A stretch of 64,000 nucleotides of DNA from Triticum aestivum (lineage: Eukaryota; Streptophyta; Magnoliopsida; Poales; Poaceae). A program made the position numbers and the translations under genes. Below are positions 33,561 to 46,869 of this stretch, one piece after another. Under the pieces are notes generated by a model. It did not search any database, was not told where the DNA came from, and worked only from the letters and a program-made list of their open reading frames with translations. Each line of letters begins with the position of its first letter. Within the stretch, counting starts at the first letter, position 1. Location of the stretch: positions 253,384,745 to 253,448,744 of the forward strand of contig NC_057804.1 of NCBI RefSeq assembly GCF_018294505.1, read 5' to 3'.

Positions 33561-34370
33561 TGCCAGACTCAGAGTTCGTCTCCTTCCTCCGTCCACCTTT
33601 CATATTTTTTCGCTGTCTTTGGTTTCCCTCCTTTTTCCTCCCTCTTTCAGTACAAGCCTTTTGAGGGCTGATCTGCGCTTTGTTCGCACTCACTTGATGT
33701 TCTACTCGCACTCGTTATACCTGGGGGCTTCTTTAACAGAAGCTTATTTATATGGGCTTCATGCGCAACACATGTGTCATACTTCCGCATGTACCTTTTA
33801 CTCACCATTATATGCATCGATATGACTTAAGTTTTGGCCAAGCTGGGTTGCCTGGCTCCTGTGCTTACCCCTACATTCCCGATTGTTCGGCTAGGAGGTA
33901 AAGGGAGCACCTCTGCGATTGTTACTGCCGGGTCAGCCGGATGTGTACCTCAGACTGGGTGAAGCCGAAGGCTAGCGTTATTAAGGGAATATTCGGTCGG
34001 TCACCTGAAAGATGATTTATTACTTATTTATTTATCTGCCCCCAGATGCTTTTTCTGCTCTTTTCGCAGTCTGGACATGCACTTTAGGGCATGCCTCCCA
34101 GGGAAAGGAACCCCTAACGAAACTATTCTCCCTGGAAGATGTTTCTTACTAACCATGTAATATAACATAGCTAGTTGGGCATTTGTCTGATAAAGCACTT
34201 ATGAACCCTACGCCTTATCTCCATGCATGCCCTGGTTTTTGTATAACCATGAGGGTATTCGGACACACTCCAGACTGTTGGGTCCCAAGGTTGAAGCGAA
34301 AAGGTCCGCAAAGACAAATGATCTACAATCCGGCTAGAAGGCATTTTACATGTCATTTTAAATTACATCG
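33561..34370 (+). other. F post-pol spacer
   Basis: About 0.8 kb between the integrase stop and the end of the antisense gene. It starts with a pyrimidine-rich tract (33580-33660). It shows no coding frame I can support. Confidence 0.6.
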
Positions 34371-37143
34371 TCAAACTGACTGATTGTACTCCTCTTCAAT
34401 CCCATCTAACAAGCTGTCTAGTTTACAGTCCCGTTGGGAATATTTCGCGGCCAACTCTACTTGGCCGTACATCAGGCTCACAGGGATCTCCTTCCCATCG
34501 GGCCCCATAGGTCCGACCTCGGCCATGTGGTTTGGACCAGCCTTCGTGTACCGCGTCTTCACTATGGCCCAGGCCTCCCTGGTGCCTTGACAGCAGGCCG
34601 ATATCTTCCACAGACGAAAGCGCTGCCGTACTCCCTGGAGCTTCTCAACAAGCCCTCCAAGATCCTCGGCTAGGGAGACGGAAGGCCATAAGGCCTGAAC
34701 GACGCCGCTCATCGCCTACCGGACACGTTCGTGCAGTTGCAGCAGCTCGGGAAGAGGGTCACCCGGGGAACCAGGCATTTCCTCCACTGGACGACCCGTG
34801 AGCACACCTACAGACACATTTATGTCAATCGACTTCCTCGCCGAACTCTTCTTTTCAAAAGAGTTTGCTCAAGCACTTACTGTAAATGCCGCGATGAAGC
34901 CGCCGATTCTCCTTTACGGAGTTAGACAGCTGGACCCGAACATCTTTTAGTTCTTCGCCCAGCTCGGTGTTGGCATCTTTGAGTTTGTTCCTCTCCTGCT
35001 GCACCCTCATAAGCACCTTCTCGCCGGCCTTCAGCTGGTGCAGTAGATGTTGCTTGTCCGGATCTAGTCCGGCACCCTCTGCAATATTATTGTCAGACTA
35101 AACACACACGCTACACTTCATAAACTACTTCTCTTTTCGAAATATGTATTACCAAAGGGGGTCTCTGTGGCTCCCCTGGCAGCGGCTAGTGCGGCCTCAA
35201 GTTGGGCCTTGCATTCTTGAAGCTCCTGGGACAGGTGGGTATTCTTCTCCGTAAGATCCTGCATAACAAATGACCCTTAAATCAGTTAGTTTAACTATCT
35301 TAAGTCTCGGGGGCTACTGGCATATATAACTATTACACTACTAAAATTCCTCACCCGTATGTCTTTCACATACTGCTCCGTGGCTCTGGTTAAACCATCT
35401 TGAGCAGCACGGAGGTGCGCGTCTCCCGCATTAAAGGCATTCAACGCCTCTGGGGAGAAACACGCGTCACGAAGAACTGTCCGACGGCGCCTGTGATTTA
35501 TGGCGCTCTCCACCTCAGACCTGGTGGCGGACAACCTGTGGGCATCCTCTGTTGGAGGAGCATCCGGCTCGCGCCTTGCGCTCGCCTCCCCCTCCGGACC
35601 AGGTGTTGGAGCCTGGCTGGCGGAGGCTTGGTTGGCAACCTCTCCAGGCACAGTCCAGCGAGCGCTCTTTCTCCTAGAAGAATCATGAGCATTAATATAC
35701 CTCCCAGGAGTCTTTCCCTTAAAAGACAATGGTGCGCCATACCTTTGCGGCAACGTTTCGATTCGCGCCGCACTCCTCTTCCGCCTGCTGGGCCGCACTG
35801 ACCCTGGTTGGTCAGTTGCCGCGGGCTCGGCTTCCCGCCGTAGAGGTACCTCCTGCGAAGCACCGTTGGTACACGGTGGTCAGAAATAAGCATTAAAAAA
35901 GTAACGGTGTCAGGACTTCGGTCGTACTCACCTGGGAAGCCAGAGATAAATCGGGGTAGTCAGCCGTAATGGCGACTAGAGCATTGTCTATGCTGAGCTG
36001 GTGGAACACCCTGTCAATCAGTTCCACCATTATGTCCGGATCCTCTACGGAGGCCGGATCAAGGGATCTTCCTGGACCCTCGGGTTGTGGAGTCGGGCTT
36101 TCTATGCCCTCCACATCCCGACGCAGTTCCTGCGTCGAAATCATAAGGTAAGACACTTATCTTTGAAAGCACGGATCGGATATATAAACGTCCGCTTACC
36201 CAGCTCCGAGGGTTATTCATGGAGAATCCATTCAATGGACTCGTGCGGAGGAAGTCCTCCTTCTCCCCCTTGTACAAGCCGGACATGATCTTCACCAGAT
36301 CGGCGACCGATCCCGGCCCCTTGCGGCCATGACGGGTGGCGTCATTCTCCCCGTTGAAATCCCACATGGGGTGGCCCCTATATTGGAGCGGCTGCACCCC
36401 TTGCATAATGCATGTGGCCATGACTCCAATCATGGTTAATCCGGAATGGGCCAGTAACCGCATCCGGCCCATCAGATATTGGACGCTCCTATCATCTTCC
36501 CGTTGAGGGCTCCGCGGGCGCCAACTCAGGCGTTTCTTCAGAGGAGCGTTGCTAAACTCCGGGAGGCCGATCTGAACTGGATCCGGCAGCGGGGCGTCTT
36601 CCATATAGAACCACTCCGAAGGCCAGTCTTCGGACGCCTTCTTCGGGGTTCCAGATAGATATCCGGTCCCGGCGATGCACCATATTTCGGCTCCGCCCAC
36701 TTGATATATCGACCCCTCATGAGAACGGGGTACGAGGCAAAACAATCTCTTCCACAGCGCAAATGGGGCTCGATGCCCAAGAACAGCTCGCAAGGAGCTA
36801 CAAAGCCCGCGATGTGCAAAATGGAGGCAGGTGTGAGGTGGTGAAGTTGGAGTCCATAGAACTCCAGGAGCCCCCGGAGAAACGGATGTATGGGAAATCC
36901 GAGTCCCCTTATTAAGTAGGGGACGAAGCATACCCGCTCTCCTTTTGAGGGATTGGGGACGCTCTCCGCCTGCTTCCCACCCTTGTAGGTGGCCAGTCCA
37001 GCTCGAACCGGAACCATAAAGGCTGGGGGAAGGTATCCCTCTGCTTGGAGCGTCACTAACTCGCTATGCGGGACTGAACATCTCCTCCAATCTCCTGGCT
37101 GAGGACTGGGAGCGCGAGAGGAGGAGCCGCGTCGACTGTCCAT
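34371..37143 (-). pseudogene. F antisense multi-exon gene (gypsy-type-transposon / Transposase_28-like)
   Basis: On the strand opposite to gag-pol, a start at 37143 (MDSRRGSSSRAPSPQPGDW) opens a frame whose middle resembles the plant domain once called putative gypsy-type transposon: FPIHPFLRGLLEFYGLQLHH, LTPASILHIAGF, ELFLGIEPHL. A frameshift separates this from the next part (36931-36200 phase). GT-AG introns can be read at 36199-36130 and 35931-35853, and a donor GTATGG at 35743; exon 2 (36129-35932) is open. A last ORF, 34712-34371, has EVGPMGPDGKEI and CKLDSLLDG. Antisense ORFs in this position are a known feature of Tat-lineage elements; their function is unknown. Here it is degenerate. 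Confidence 0.75.
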
Positions 37144-37226
37144 GTTGGAATGGATTTTTGTCAGATGCGCTTCGATGAGTACTTGCGGAAGGAGGATGGT
37201 ATGATTCGGATCTGGATCCTCGCCTC

Positions 37227-37234
37227 TCTTATAG
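37227..37234 (-). promoter_or_regulatory. TATA box for the F antisense gene
   Basis: The minus strand reads CTATAAGA, 84-91 bases upstream of the antisense ATG (37143), the same spacing as between the O TATA box (5673) and the B3 ATG (5760). Confidence 0.5.
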
Positions 37235-37454
37235 GCGGCTTATTCGCGCAGCTAGGGGGGTAAAACGTAAAAATACCCTGGCTTTTCGCATTCATACGAC
37301 ACATGGAAGAGGGCCATTATTGGACGTGGAAGCCAAGGAGCGCAACATTTATAAGGAAACCGGACACTATTCGGCAAACACATGGAACATGGAGGAGAAC
37401 CCGCCTTGCAAACACCAAAGACAATATACGCGCCGGACTCATCGTCATTGAAGC

Positions 37455-37470
37455 CTGGTGCGGGGGCTAC
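37455..37470 (+). other. F polypurine tract
   Basis: The sequence tggtgcgggggctac abuts the 3' LTR and shares CGGGGGCTAC with H. Confidence 0.75.
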
Positions 37471-37940
37471 TGAGGGAGTCCTGGATTAGGGGGTGTCCGG
37501 ATAGCCAAACTTTCATCATCGGCCAGACTCCAAGACTATGAATATACAAGATTGAAGACTTCGTCCCGTGTCTGGATGGGACTTTCCTTGGCCTGGAAGG
37601 CAAGCTTGGCGATACAGATATGTAGATCTCCTACCATTGTAACTGACTCTGTGTAACCCTAGCCCTCTCCGGTGTCTATATAAACCGGATGGCTTTAGTA
37701 CATAGAAACAACAATCATACCATAGGCTAGCTTCTAGGGTTTAGCCTCCTTGATCTCGTGGTAGATCTACTCTTGTAATACCCACATCATCAATATCAAT
37801 CAAGCAGGACGTAGGGTTTTACCTCCATCAAGAGGGCCCGAACCTGGGTAAAACATCGTGTCCCTTGTCTCCTGTTACCATCCGCCTAGACGCACAGTTC
37901 GGGACCCCCTACCTGAGATCTGCTGGTTTTGACACTGACA
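37471..37940 (+). repeat. F 3' LTR
   Basis: This is 470 bp, colinear with the 5' LTR without indels; the TATA box is at 37677-37684. Most differences are C/T or G/A transitions. Confidence 0.95.
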
Positions 37941-37945
37941 CTCCT

Positions 37946-38920
37946 CCTGTGATGTCCTCCTTGACGGACACCTTCTTGGTCTCTAGTGGTGCAGCTCTGG
38001 ACTTCTTGCTCTTGCCGATAGAGCTCTCTGGCACATCCTCGACGGGAGCGCAACACCCTGAGGAGGTGCACTTGCCGGAGTGGGTGCGAGGAGTCTCGCC
38101 AGTCCTCTTTCCTTCTGGGGCTCCGTCGATAGGAGCAGGTGCCTTGGCGGCAGCCGCTGCAACCGCTTCCCGGTAGAGTTGGTCGGTGCAAATCAACGTG
38201 TCTTTCTTGTCGGAGGGGACAGTGATGATGTTCATCGGCCCGGGCATCTTCAGTGAGTTGTAGGCGTAGTGGGAAGCCGCCCTGAACTTTGCTAGTGCCG
38301 GGCGGCCGAGAATCCCGTTGTAAGGCAAGGGGATCTCGCTACATGAAAGACAATCCTCTCTGTCCTGTAGTTTAACTCGCCTCTAAATGTCACGGGCAGC
38401 GTGACCTTTCCCTTTGGCTGGCTCCTCCCTGGATTGACCCCTTGGAACATGCCAGTCTCCTCGAGGTCTCCATCAGGGATCTGCAGCCTCTTGATCACAA
38501 CAGGCGAGATCAAGTTCAGACCGGCCCCACCGTCAACTAGCATCTTCGTCACCATGAGGTTTCGTATTGTTTGTGAGACTAGCAACGACAAGCACCCGAC
38601 CGTAGTAGTGCGGTCAGGGTGGTCCTCGGTGTCGAAGATGATACGCGTGCTGGACCACTTCAGCAGCTTCCGTGCGTCGAGCGACGGCTCCACCGCTGTG
38701 ATCTCACGTGCCAACTGCTTGAGCTGGCGGTGGGATGCATGCAGCAAGGCGCCACCATCGACGCCCATGGCCTCTATAGTTTTCTAGAACTCATGGTCAC
38801 CGTACTCATCGTCCTCGTCATGATCATCGTCTTCCTGCTTCTTGTCGCGGCCCCAGGAGGGCCTCTCCTGCTAATTATCTTTGCCGTGGCGGCCTCCTTG
38901 GCCGACACACTTCTTGCCGG
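37946..38920 (-). pseudogene. O gag end and protease
   Basis: Minus frame 38768-38292 carries MLVDGGAGLNLISP near codon 90, the retropepsin-like active site in the DGGA form usual for Tat-lineage elements, followed by GELNYRTERIVFHV. A phase change near 38310-38330 leads to MPYNGILGRPALAKF, the expected C-terminal part of the protease. A low-complexity Ala/Pro/Lys linker follows to the F insertion at 37945. Upstream (38769-38920) is an Asp/Glu/His-rich stretch between gag and protease, interrupted by L at 38920. Protease would cleave the gag-pol precursor; the frameshift inactivates it. Confidence 0.85.
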
Positions 38921-41900
38921 TGTGGCACCCCGGCTCAGAGCAACCGGTTTACCATGCATTGCGAGCCCAGAGACCTTGTCTTCTGGCAACACACAACATC
39001 TTGGTACAGAAAACAACTGCTTTATTGATGCTAGCGGATTAGAGTTTATATTACAACAGTTGGCGAGGCCAAGCGGCACACACGGTGCAGCTGAACAATA
39101 TGTACATTATTTAGTGAACATAAAGGGGCCTCGATCATGACAACTACACGGCAGCGGAACAACGTCATAGTGGAACTCCATAGCACAGGGACACCGATGT
39201 GGACACGATCTAGACTCGGACAACACTCCTTTCCAATGAGACTTTCCTGAAATCTGGCTTGACACACCAGGTCAGTACATTGAATGTACTTGCAAGCTTA
39301 CAACAAGCATAAACATAATGACAAACAATATCATGACAATTAACCAATTCATAATAATGCAACAATATATCCAACATGTTGTGACCATGCTCTTGTGATA
39401 AAAGACCCTCAGACTAGCTTACCAACCGTGATTGCTCTTGGATCACAAACGTACCAACCTCAAGGTATCAACTAGAGACATCTCGTGATCCTTGCGGCGA
39501 TCACAACCACGACCAATTTTGGTCTCAAACAGTGATCCTTCCGGCGATCACAACCACGACCAACACTTGGTCCAAATCAACACGATGGCCTTCCCACCAC
39601 CAACAACAGTGCAAAATTCATAACTTAGTGTGCAAGATTTATTAAACATTGACCCATGGTGTGACCTACTTTTGAGCGTGTCCGTAACCGTGGACTCAGC
39701 TATCGATAGATTAATACACTCTACAGAGGTAGCGCACTGGACCCACACCACGGAACCCATGGCCTCACACTCCCATTCGGGTGGACCAATGGCATTTCGA
39801 CGAAACACCTCCATTGCCATGACACTCTGTCGGCCACTCCGACTCACTCCCCATCGAGCTAGTCCTGGGTGGCCCCCTGTCTACCAAAGACACAATGACC
39901 ACCGTTGTGGCCAAACATAAACGATCCCACACGGGGACCCGGTACCATAAACTCAACAACGGGCACACAATGTTATGTCTGCTTACCGGGCCAGGGTACC
40001 GCATGCCTATAACCTTCCCTAGTTGGAGGCACCAACCAGAGGCATGACAACGAAATGAATAAAGGCCGTCCCATACCGACAAATGTGGTTGCACTGGGAA
40101 AACTCGATTCAGTGGCACCATGAACCGGTCAACAATGTATTCAAGTTGAGTTATTATCAGGTTCAACTTAAAGTGAAAGTAATCGGCGTCATAATGCCAT
40201 GACATGCAACACTAACATATGCATCACATATCAACGGAAATGACAGAGTCAATTATATCCACACTAAGCATCAACAACTCATGACACTTCTCTAGTTGAG
40301 ATCAAACCTCACTTTAAACAGAATCTTTTCTAGCAAATTTATCGTTTTTACTCATGCAAGAAAATAACTCCACTAATTATTTTATCCATAACCATATTAT
40401 CCTTTCATCACCCAAAAACTAAATCCTTGTTTCTTTACCAACTAAGTCCACTTCAAACTTTATGTAAATCAAGCATATTCACTTAAAGAAGCATCTAACA
40501 GAATATAATTAACATATTAATGATTTAAATGCATGGATAATCATTTGTTCAAGTAGAAAATCACAAATATTGTAATGGCACCATGTAAATGTTGCTGTGG
40601 CTTGCCTTAGTGCAGATGAGGTTCACAAGCCTCCTGGTGATCCTCAAGACAAGCCTGACCTTCTGAAAATATTTAAAAACACAAAAAGAAATCATCAAGA
40701 AACATTCTGAAATTCACCAGAAAATCTAGATAGCAGGGAAAAATCCCATCTTTGGTGAGCTGCTAAATTTTTGCACAAAGAACACAATGCAAAAAGAATC
40801 AATTCACTTGGACTTATGGTTAAAAAGTTTTGGCCGTTTTAAGTTCTCTGGATTTAATTAAATTTTTAATTTAAATAAACAGACTGATAGGGGGGGGGGT
40901 GACGTCGAAGGCGTAAAGCCCTGGGGTGCCATCACTCGTACCGCTTCGTGCGCATACTAAGTGGATGACTAGCAGGCCTTGCTAGTCAGGTGACATGAAG
41001 GGGGAGAGGGAAGCAGAGGGCGGCAACGCTTCGCCGGAGTGCACGCCGGCGGCGAGGGCTCCTTGGCCAAAACGAGAGGGAGGAATCGAGAGAGGAGACG
41101 GAGGCGCACCTGCCTGTACCCGTAGAGTAGCTAGGGGTGGTCGGACGACGCCGGAATCAGCCTCTCCAGCGGAGGCAGAGAGCAGCGGTCGCCGGAGACG
41201 AAGATGATGATGACCATAGACGACTCCAGGGGCTCCAACCGGGCGGGACGACACCACCGGAGAGTGGCGGAGGCCCTGGAAGGGTTGCCCTAGCCTAGGA
41301 AGGGCTGGAGCTGCGGAGACGACCTGAGGGGATCGCCGGCGAGCTCGAGCTCGGGGACGACAGCCCGCGGCCTGCCCAGCCGGGCTACGGCTTTCTACGC
41401 ACTTGTGGAGTGTGTGGGAGTGGAGGAGGGTGCACGAGGAGGCTGGGGATGGCCCTATTTATAGCCGAGTGTCGAGGGGGTTTCGGGCTACGCCGGTGGA
41501 CACCTGGCCGCGGCGCCCGGTGACGAACGACGTCGGTGAGAGGGGGAGAAGAAGAGATAGCTCACGCGGGGACTGTTGGCGAACGGGGACGAGAACAAGG
41601 GCGAGAGGAATACGACGAGCACAGTGCACCGCGCACTATGGCGTTGGCCGGACCATGCCCGTGCCCTCTGCGGCAAACTCCAGCGTCGGTGAGTGCCAGG
41701 GGGGAGGTAAGGGGATCGAGACGATGATGGTGGCGCGGTTTGGCACGCTCAGGCAGGCAGGGCGGCGAGCACGCGCACAATAGAGCGCTCGGTGGCACTC
41801 AGAGCGCGTCGGTTGCCTGCCAGCACACCTGGACGAACGCGGTCATGACGTGAACTATGACCTCAGGCTGACCTAAGCCCAAACTTCATGTCCGGCGTGT

Positions 41901-42535
41901 TGTTCGTGGTAGTTCTGAATGTTACCACGCCGGGGTTTGGTTTCAGGTGCAGTAGAAATGATTTCACATTCCTGATAAGTTTCTGGACAGTAACTTTGAG
42001 AGCTTACTATGGTCAAACCACTGGGAGTTGAGGGCTGGGCTTTGGAGGCTACAAATCATCTACTAAGGTGATGATGTGCAAGAAAATCCAGCTACAATGG
42101 AGCAAGTAAAATGGTAGTTGATGTAGAAACTACCATTTCTGTCTACAACATAAATTATTGTCTGTAGCCAAAATATTCCAAAAAGTCATGAAATATTTTT
42201 GCTCAGAAAGGTGCCCTAGGGTTCAAAGAATAATTGGGATTTTTCTCAAAATTTTATGGGCTAGAAAAATTGGGGTTGCTTTGGAGCATATTGAGCTAGC
42301 TAGGGTTTAAGAGGGGAAAATGAATATTTTTCATTAAAGAAAAATATTCTAAATATTTTCTTGAGGTGAACGAGAGATGGAATTATGTTTAGAGGGGAAG
42401 ATGAAGCACTTGGGTGAAAGCCAAGGGGTACCGAAGTGGTTAAGTCCATATGAAAAGATTCCAAAACTCCAAATTTCAAATTCAAACCAACTAAAAATCA
42501 GGCAAAGAAGAGGGGGCAAAAACCAGGCTGTCACA
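38921..42535 (-). repeat. L 3' LTR
   Basis: This 3615-bp LTR has a TATA box, TATAAATA, on the minus strand at 41456-41463. A run of ten G lies near 40890. Two copies of a ~47-bp unit are at 39485-39578 (three in the 5' LTR). The plus-strand ORFs in the GC-rich part (40980-41800) are not supported as genes. Confidence 0.93.
39485..39578. repeat. Tandem ~47-bp repeat, 2 copies, in L 3' LTR
   Basis: Units start gtgatcctt at 39485 and 39532. Each contains a short dyad (tgatcctt-cggcgatca) and a caccacgacca-like stretch. Confidence 0.85.
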
Positions 42536-42550
42536 AACCTCCCCCACTTA
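42536..42550 (-). other. L polypurine tract
   Basis: The minus strand reads AAGTGGGGGAGGTT directly before the 3' LTR. Confidence 0.8.
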
Positions 42551-42559
42551 GAATGAATC

Positions 42560-43284
42560 TCTTCCTCGAGATTCGGTTGCTTGGGAAAACCATTCTGGAT
42601 AATGTGCTCTTAGAAATTCTTCCTATTCCCACATTGATTCTGACTCTGTGTGATGCTCCCATTGGACTTTGTAAAACTTCCTTGCTTTACTACGAGTGAC
42701 TCTTTCCATTTGATCCAAGATTCTAACTGGCCTCTCTTCATATGTAAATCCTTTCCCAACTCGATTTCCATCATATCAGTCTTTTTCTCAGGCGGCGATA
42801 TGCATCGCCATAACTGTGAAACATGAAACACGTTGTGCACGTCCGACAATTTAGGGAGTAGTTCCAACTGATATGCAACAGTACCCACTCGTGACATAAT
42901 GGGAAATGTACGAATAAATCTGGGTGCTAACTTTCCACGAGTCTAAAATCTCTTGACTCCTTTCATAGGCGTGACTCAAAGGTATACGTGTTCTCCGAGT
43001 TTAAAACTGATCTGTCGGTGCTTTGCATCATAATAACTCTTCTGTCAAGATTTGGCCAACTGCAATCTGTCTCTGATTTACTTGACTTGCTTCTCGGCTT
43101 CCAGAATGAGATCCATTCCGAAAATACGGCTATATCCAGTTTGAGACCAATTTAAAGGAGTGCGGCACTTTCGGCCAGACAAAGCCTCATACGGTGACAT
43201 CTTTAAACTGGTCTGGAAGCTATTATTAGAAGAGAACTCGGCATATGGCAGTCTTCCCGTTTTGGTCCTTGGGCCAAAGCACAT
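42560..43284 (-). pseudogene. L integrase C-terminus and chromodomain
   Basis: Minus ORF 43284-43078 resumes the integrase after a frameshift near 43245 (LPYAEFSSNNSFQTSLKMSP, then EALSGRKCRTPLNWS). After stops, 42897-42750 gives VAYQLELLPKLSDVHNVFHV, the conserved end of plant gypsy integrase. A phase change near 42745 then reveals the chromodomain: YEERPVRILDQMERVTRSK, KFYKVQWEHH, then a stop in the next segment and EEFLRAHYPEWF. Chromodomains direct integration by reading histone marks in this clade. Two frame changes and a stop inactivate it here. Confidence 0.82.
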
Positions 43285-45374
43285 TCTCGCAGCATATCTT
43301 CAAGCATTTGGTTTACCCGCTCTGTTTGTCCATCAGTCTGAGGATGATAAGCGGTACTATATTTCAACGCTGTCCCCAAGGCTTGATGGAGACGGGACCA
43401 AAAAGCGGAGGTAAAAAGTGAACCTCGGTCAAAAGTGATGGTTCGGGGTACTCCATGCAGACTGACTATTTTGGATACATACAATTGTGCAAGTTCATCT
43501 ACTCGATATGTGGTTCTGATCGGGATAAAGTGGGCTACCTTGGTTAAGGTGTCCACTATGACCCAGATTGCATCATTGCCCCGTCGAGTCTTAGGTAGTC
43601 CTGTGATGAAATCCATACAGACATCATCCCATTTCCATTGTGACACTAACAGCGGTTGGAGAAGTCCAGCTGGCTTCTGATGTTCTGCCTTCACTTTGTT
43701 GCATATGTCGCAACAGGCCACGAAATAGGCAATGTCTTTCTTCATTCCATCCCACCAGAATATTTGTAGAAGGTCTTCATACATCTTCGTACCTCTAGGG
43801 TGAATAGAATACGAGGATTCGTGTGCTTCTGACAGGATCTTCTGCTTTAAATCCACTTGATTGGGCACACAAATCCTTCCACGGAATCGGAGGGTACCGA
43901 ACTAATCCTTCGAGAAATCGGAAGTCTGACTTGCTACCATATGCTTGGCACGTTTCAGCAGATTGGTGTCATCTAGCTGGGCCTTGCAGATCTCTTCCTC
44001 AAGTGTGGGAGTAACTTCCAAAATATTAGCAAGGCCAGCATCAACTATGACTAGGTTGAGCTGAGCAATCTCTTCTTGAAGTTCAGGAGGCAAGGATTCC
44101 AATATGACATTTAGGCTGACGGGCTTTCGACTGAGTGCATCGGCAACCATGTTGGCCTTACCTGGGTGATAATTTATTCCAAGATCATAATCCTTGACTA
44201 ACTCAAGCCATCTTTGTTGACGGAGATTTAAATCTGGCTGAGTAAATATATACTTGAGACTTTTGTGATCTGTAAAAATTTGGCACCTCCTCCCGATGAG
44301 ATAGTGTCTCCAAAATTTTAAAGCCTGAACCACCGTGGCCAACTCCAAATCATGAGTAGGATAATTTCCCTCGTGGGGTCATAGCTGTCGTGGGGCATAG
44401 GCTACTACCTTGCCGTCTTGCATAAATACGCATCCAAGTCCTTGTCTGGAAGCATCACAGTACACATCAAAACTGCGGTAGATATCTGGAAGAGTCAATA
44501 CCGGTGAAGTTGTCAGCCGTATCTTTAACTCATTGAAACTTTTCTCACAGTCCTCAGTCCATTCAAACTTCTTATCCTTTTTGAGCAGCTCCGTCATTGG
44601 TTTAGCAATCTTGGAAAATCCTTCAATGAAACAACGGTAATATCCGGCTAATCCAAGAAAACTCTGAATCTGAGATACGGTTGTGGGTGGCAACCAATCG
44701 AGCACATCCTTTACTTTCCTCGGGTCCACGGCTATACCTTCGGCGGATAGCACATGTCCAAGGAATCCAACTTGCTTGAGCCAAAACTCACATTTACTGA
44801 ATTTGGTGTATAACTGATGTTCACGGAGTCGTTGCAACATTGCTCAGAGGTGTTGCTTGTGCTCTTCTTCACTTCCTGAGTAAATAAGTATATCATCAAT
44901 GAAGACTGCCACAAACTTATCGAGGAAGTCCATGAATACCTTGTTCATCATATGCATGAAGAAGGCAGGGGCGTTGGTGAGACCAAAAGACATAACTGTA
45001 TATTCATAATGACCATATCTAGTGGTGAATGCGGTCTTAGGAATATCCTCCTTTTTAATATTGAGCTGATGGTATCCAGTCCGAAAATCAATCTTGGAGA
45101 ATACCTTGGCCCCACTGAGCTGATCAAACAGGTCATCAATCGTTGGCAGTGGATATTTGTTTTTGATTGTGACGTCATTCAGCTGGCGGTAATCGACACA
45201 CATGCAGAGGCTGCCATCCTTTTTGTCCACGAAGATAGCAGGTGACCCCCACGGTGAAGAGCTGGGACAGATATATCCTTTCTGGAGCATTTCATCTAGC
45301 TGTTTCTTTAGCTCCACTAGTTCTGATGAAGGCATCCAGTAATACTTCTTGTGTAACAGTGCGGTTCCGGGCAC
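43203..45374 (-). pseudogene. L pol: RT, RNase H, integrase core
   Basis: One phase runs from 45374 to 43203 with stops at 44844 (TGA), 44379 (TGA) and 43902 (TAG). RT contains [28 protein letters not shown], and the catalytic FIDD in [11 protein letters not shown] (near 44890). RNase H contains [13 protein letters not shown] and [11 protein letters not shown]. Integrase has the zinc finger (HPRGTKMYEDL, CCDICNKVKAEHQ), DFITGLP, FDRGSLFTS where the second Asp lies, and TDGQTERVNQ with the Glu. The first two stops are a C-to-T step from CGA. It is not functional. Confidence 0.92.
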
Positions 45375-45704
45375 AAGATCTATTGAAAACTCAAGCTCTC
45401 AGTCGGGTGGCATGCTTGGCAGTTCTTCTGGAAATACATCAGGAAACTCACTGACCACAGGAATTAATTCCAACTCAGCCACTGCGGTGAAGACCATTTA
45501 TTTCTTGGGTATGCTTCTGCGAGCATAGAATTTTGTAGTCTGCCCTTCCTGGCTGGTCAAAGTGACTTCTTGGGTTGCACAATTTATGCATACTTGAGAC
45601 CGAGTCAGCTAATTCATACCCAAGATAACATCCAACTTAGCAGATTCAATAATTATCAAAGAAGTTGGAAAACAGACTCCGTTGATATTGACTTCCAGAT
45701 TACG

Positions 45705-46869
45705 TCAGACTAGATTGCTCCTGATTAAGGATCCCGGGGTTTGTACCAGCATATTCTTGCCCAAAAGTGAACAAGGAAATTTGTTTTGGGCAACAAAACT
45801 TTGAGAAATAAAAGAGTGGGAAGCCCCAGAGTCAAATAAAATCACCGCAGGTATGTTATTAACAGAAAACATACCAATGACGACTTCGGGGTTCTCTTGG
45901 GCTACATCGGCAGAGAGGTGATGAACGTACCCCGTGATGTTTTGCTGGTTCGGGCATGACTCCATAAAATTTACTTGTGGCCTAAATATAGCATTCGACT
46001 TGTTGTTCTTGGGACACTGTCTGGCATAATGTCCGATTTGCCCACAACTGAAACAAGAATTGTTGCGCTGGCGCTCCTCTTGCACTGGGTTGGTCACAAC
46101 ATTCTTGACTTGAGTGGGGGTCTTGTTAACATTCTGTTGCCAATTGGGCTTGTATTCCACCTGAGTCTGCTGCCAGGTTCGAGCCTTATGCACTGGTTGT
46201 GCTTCCTTTCTTGGCTCAAACTTGCGCTTGTGATCGTTGTTAGTAGACCTATTATCCGACACAAGCTTGTGCTCCCTTTCAGCAATGAAAGCCTTGTTCA
46301 CCAGAGTTTGGAAGTCTGGGAAATCAAACATACTAAGAGTACACCGGAGTTGCGGATTTAATCCACCAATAGATCTGTTAATCTTTCTTTCTTCAGTGGC
46401 CACGTCATATAGGGAGTAACGTGATAGATGATTGAATTTTTGCAAATATTCACCCACAGACTGATTTCCTTGGAGGAGCGCGAGAAATTCATGCTAGTCT
46501 TCATAATTCCAGTAGGGATATGATATTTTCGGAATCGTTCCTTGAATTTTGACCAGGTGATTCTTCATCAGCAGGCCACATGGCTTTTTCATTTTCCCAC
46601 CATATGGTAGCATCGCCTTCAAGATAATGAGTTGCAAATGGAACCTTATCTCCTTCTTCAGTACGAGAAATCTCAAGCTTCTTCTCAATATTTCGCAACA
46701 AATCGTCTGCATCCAAGGGGTCAATAACCTGACTGAAACTAGGAGGCTTGGTCCTTTGAAAATCTGACAACTTGGAGTGATGGCCGGGCTGATTTCCATT
46801 CTGTCCAAACACATCTTGAACACTTCTTAATATTTCAATCAGATCATTATTCTGTCTTTCCTCAAACAT
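45705..46869 (-). pseudogene. L gag and protease
   Basis: ORF 46869-46501 holds the N-terminal part of gag (PPSFSQVIDPLDADDLLRNI, ATIWWENEK). A frame change and short stop-containing gap lead to 46457-45705 (MGEYLQKFNHLSRYSLYDVA), the second half of the capsid domain. A CCHC knuckle CFSCGQIGHYARQC lies near 46050. The protease site VILFDSGASHSFIS follows near 45830, the usual DSGA form for chromoviruses, in contrast to the DGGS/DGGA of E1, F and O. The stop at 45705 cuts the protease before RT. Confidence 0.9.

Larger units (their letters stand above)
27932..37940 (+). mobile_element. F: Tat-lineage Ty3/gypsy retrotransposon, inserted in O
   Basis: Two 470-bp LTRs (27932-28401 and 37471-37940) flank gag, one pol frame and an antisense multi-exon gene. 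The perfect target duplication is CTCCT (27927-27931 and 37941-37945). Total 10,009 bp. I count about 18 differences between the LTRs (about 4%). The LTR (TGAGGGAGTCCTGGATTAGG...) resembles a very abundant wheat family, probably Fatima (tentative). Stop codons make it non-autonomous now. Confidence 0.95.

Noticed and set aside
40980..41800. Several GC-rich ORFs on both strands in the L LTR (also 50379-51240)
   Set aside because: Both LTR copies have them with shifted frames and differing ends; there is no codon-level conservation, so they look like composition effects.
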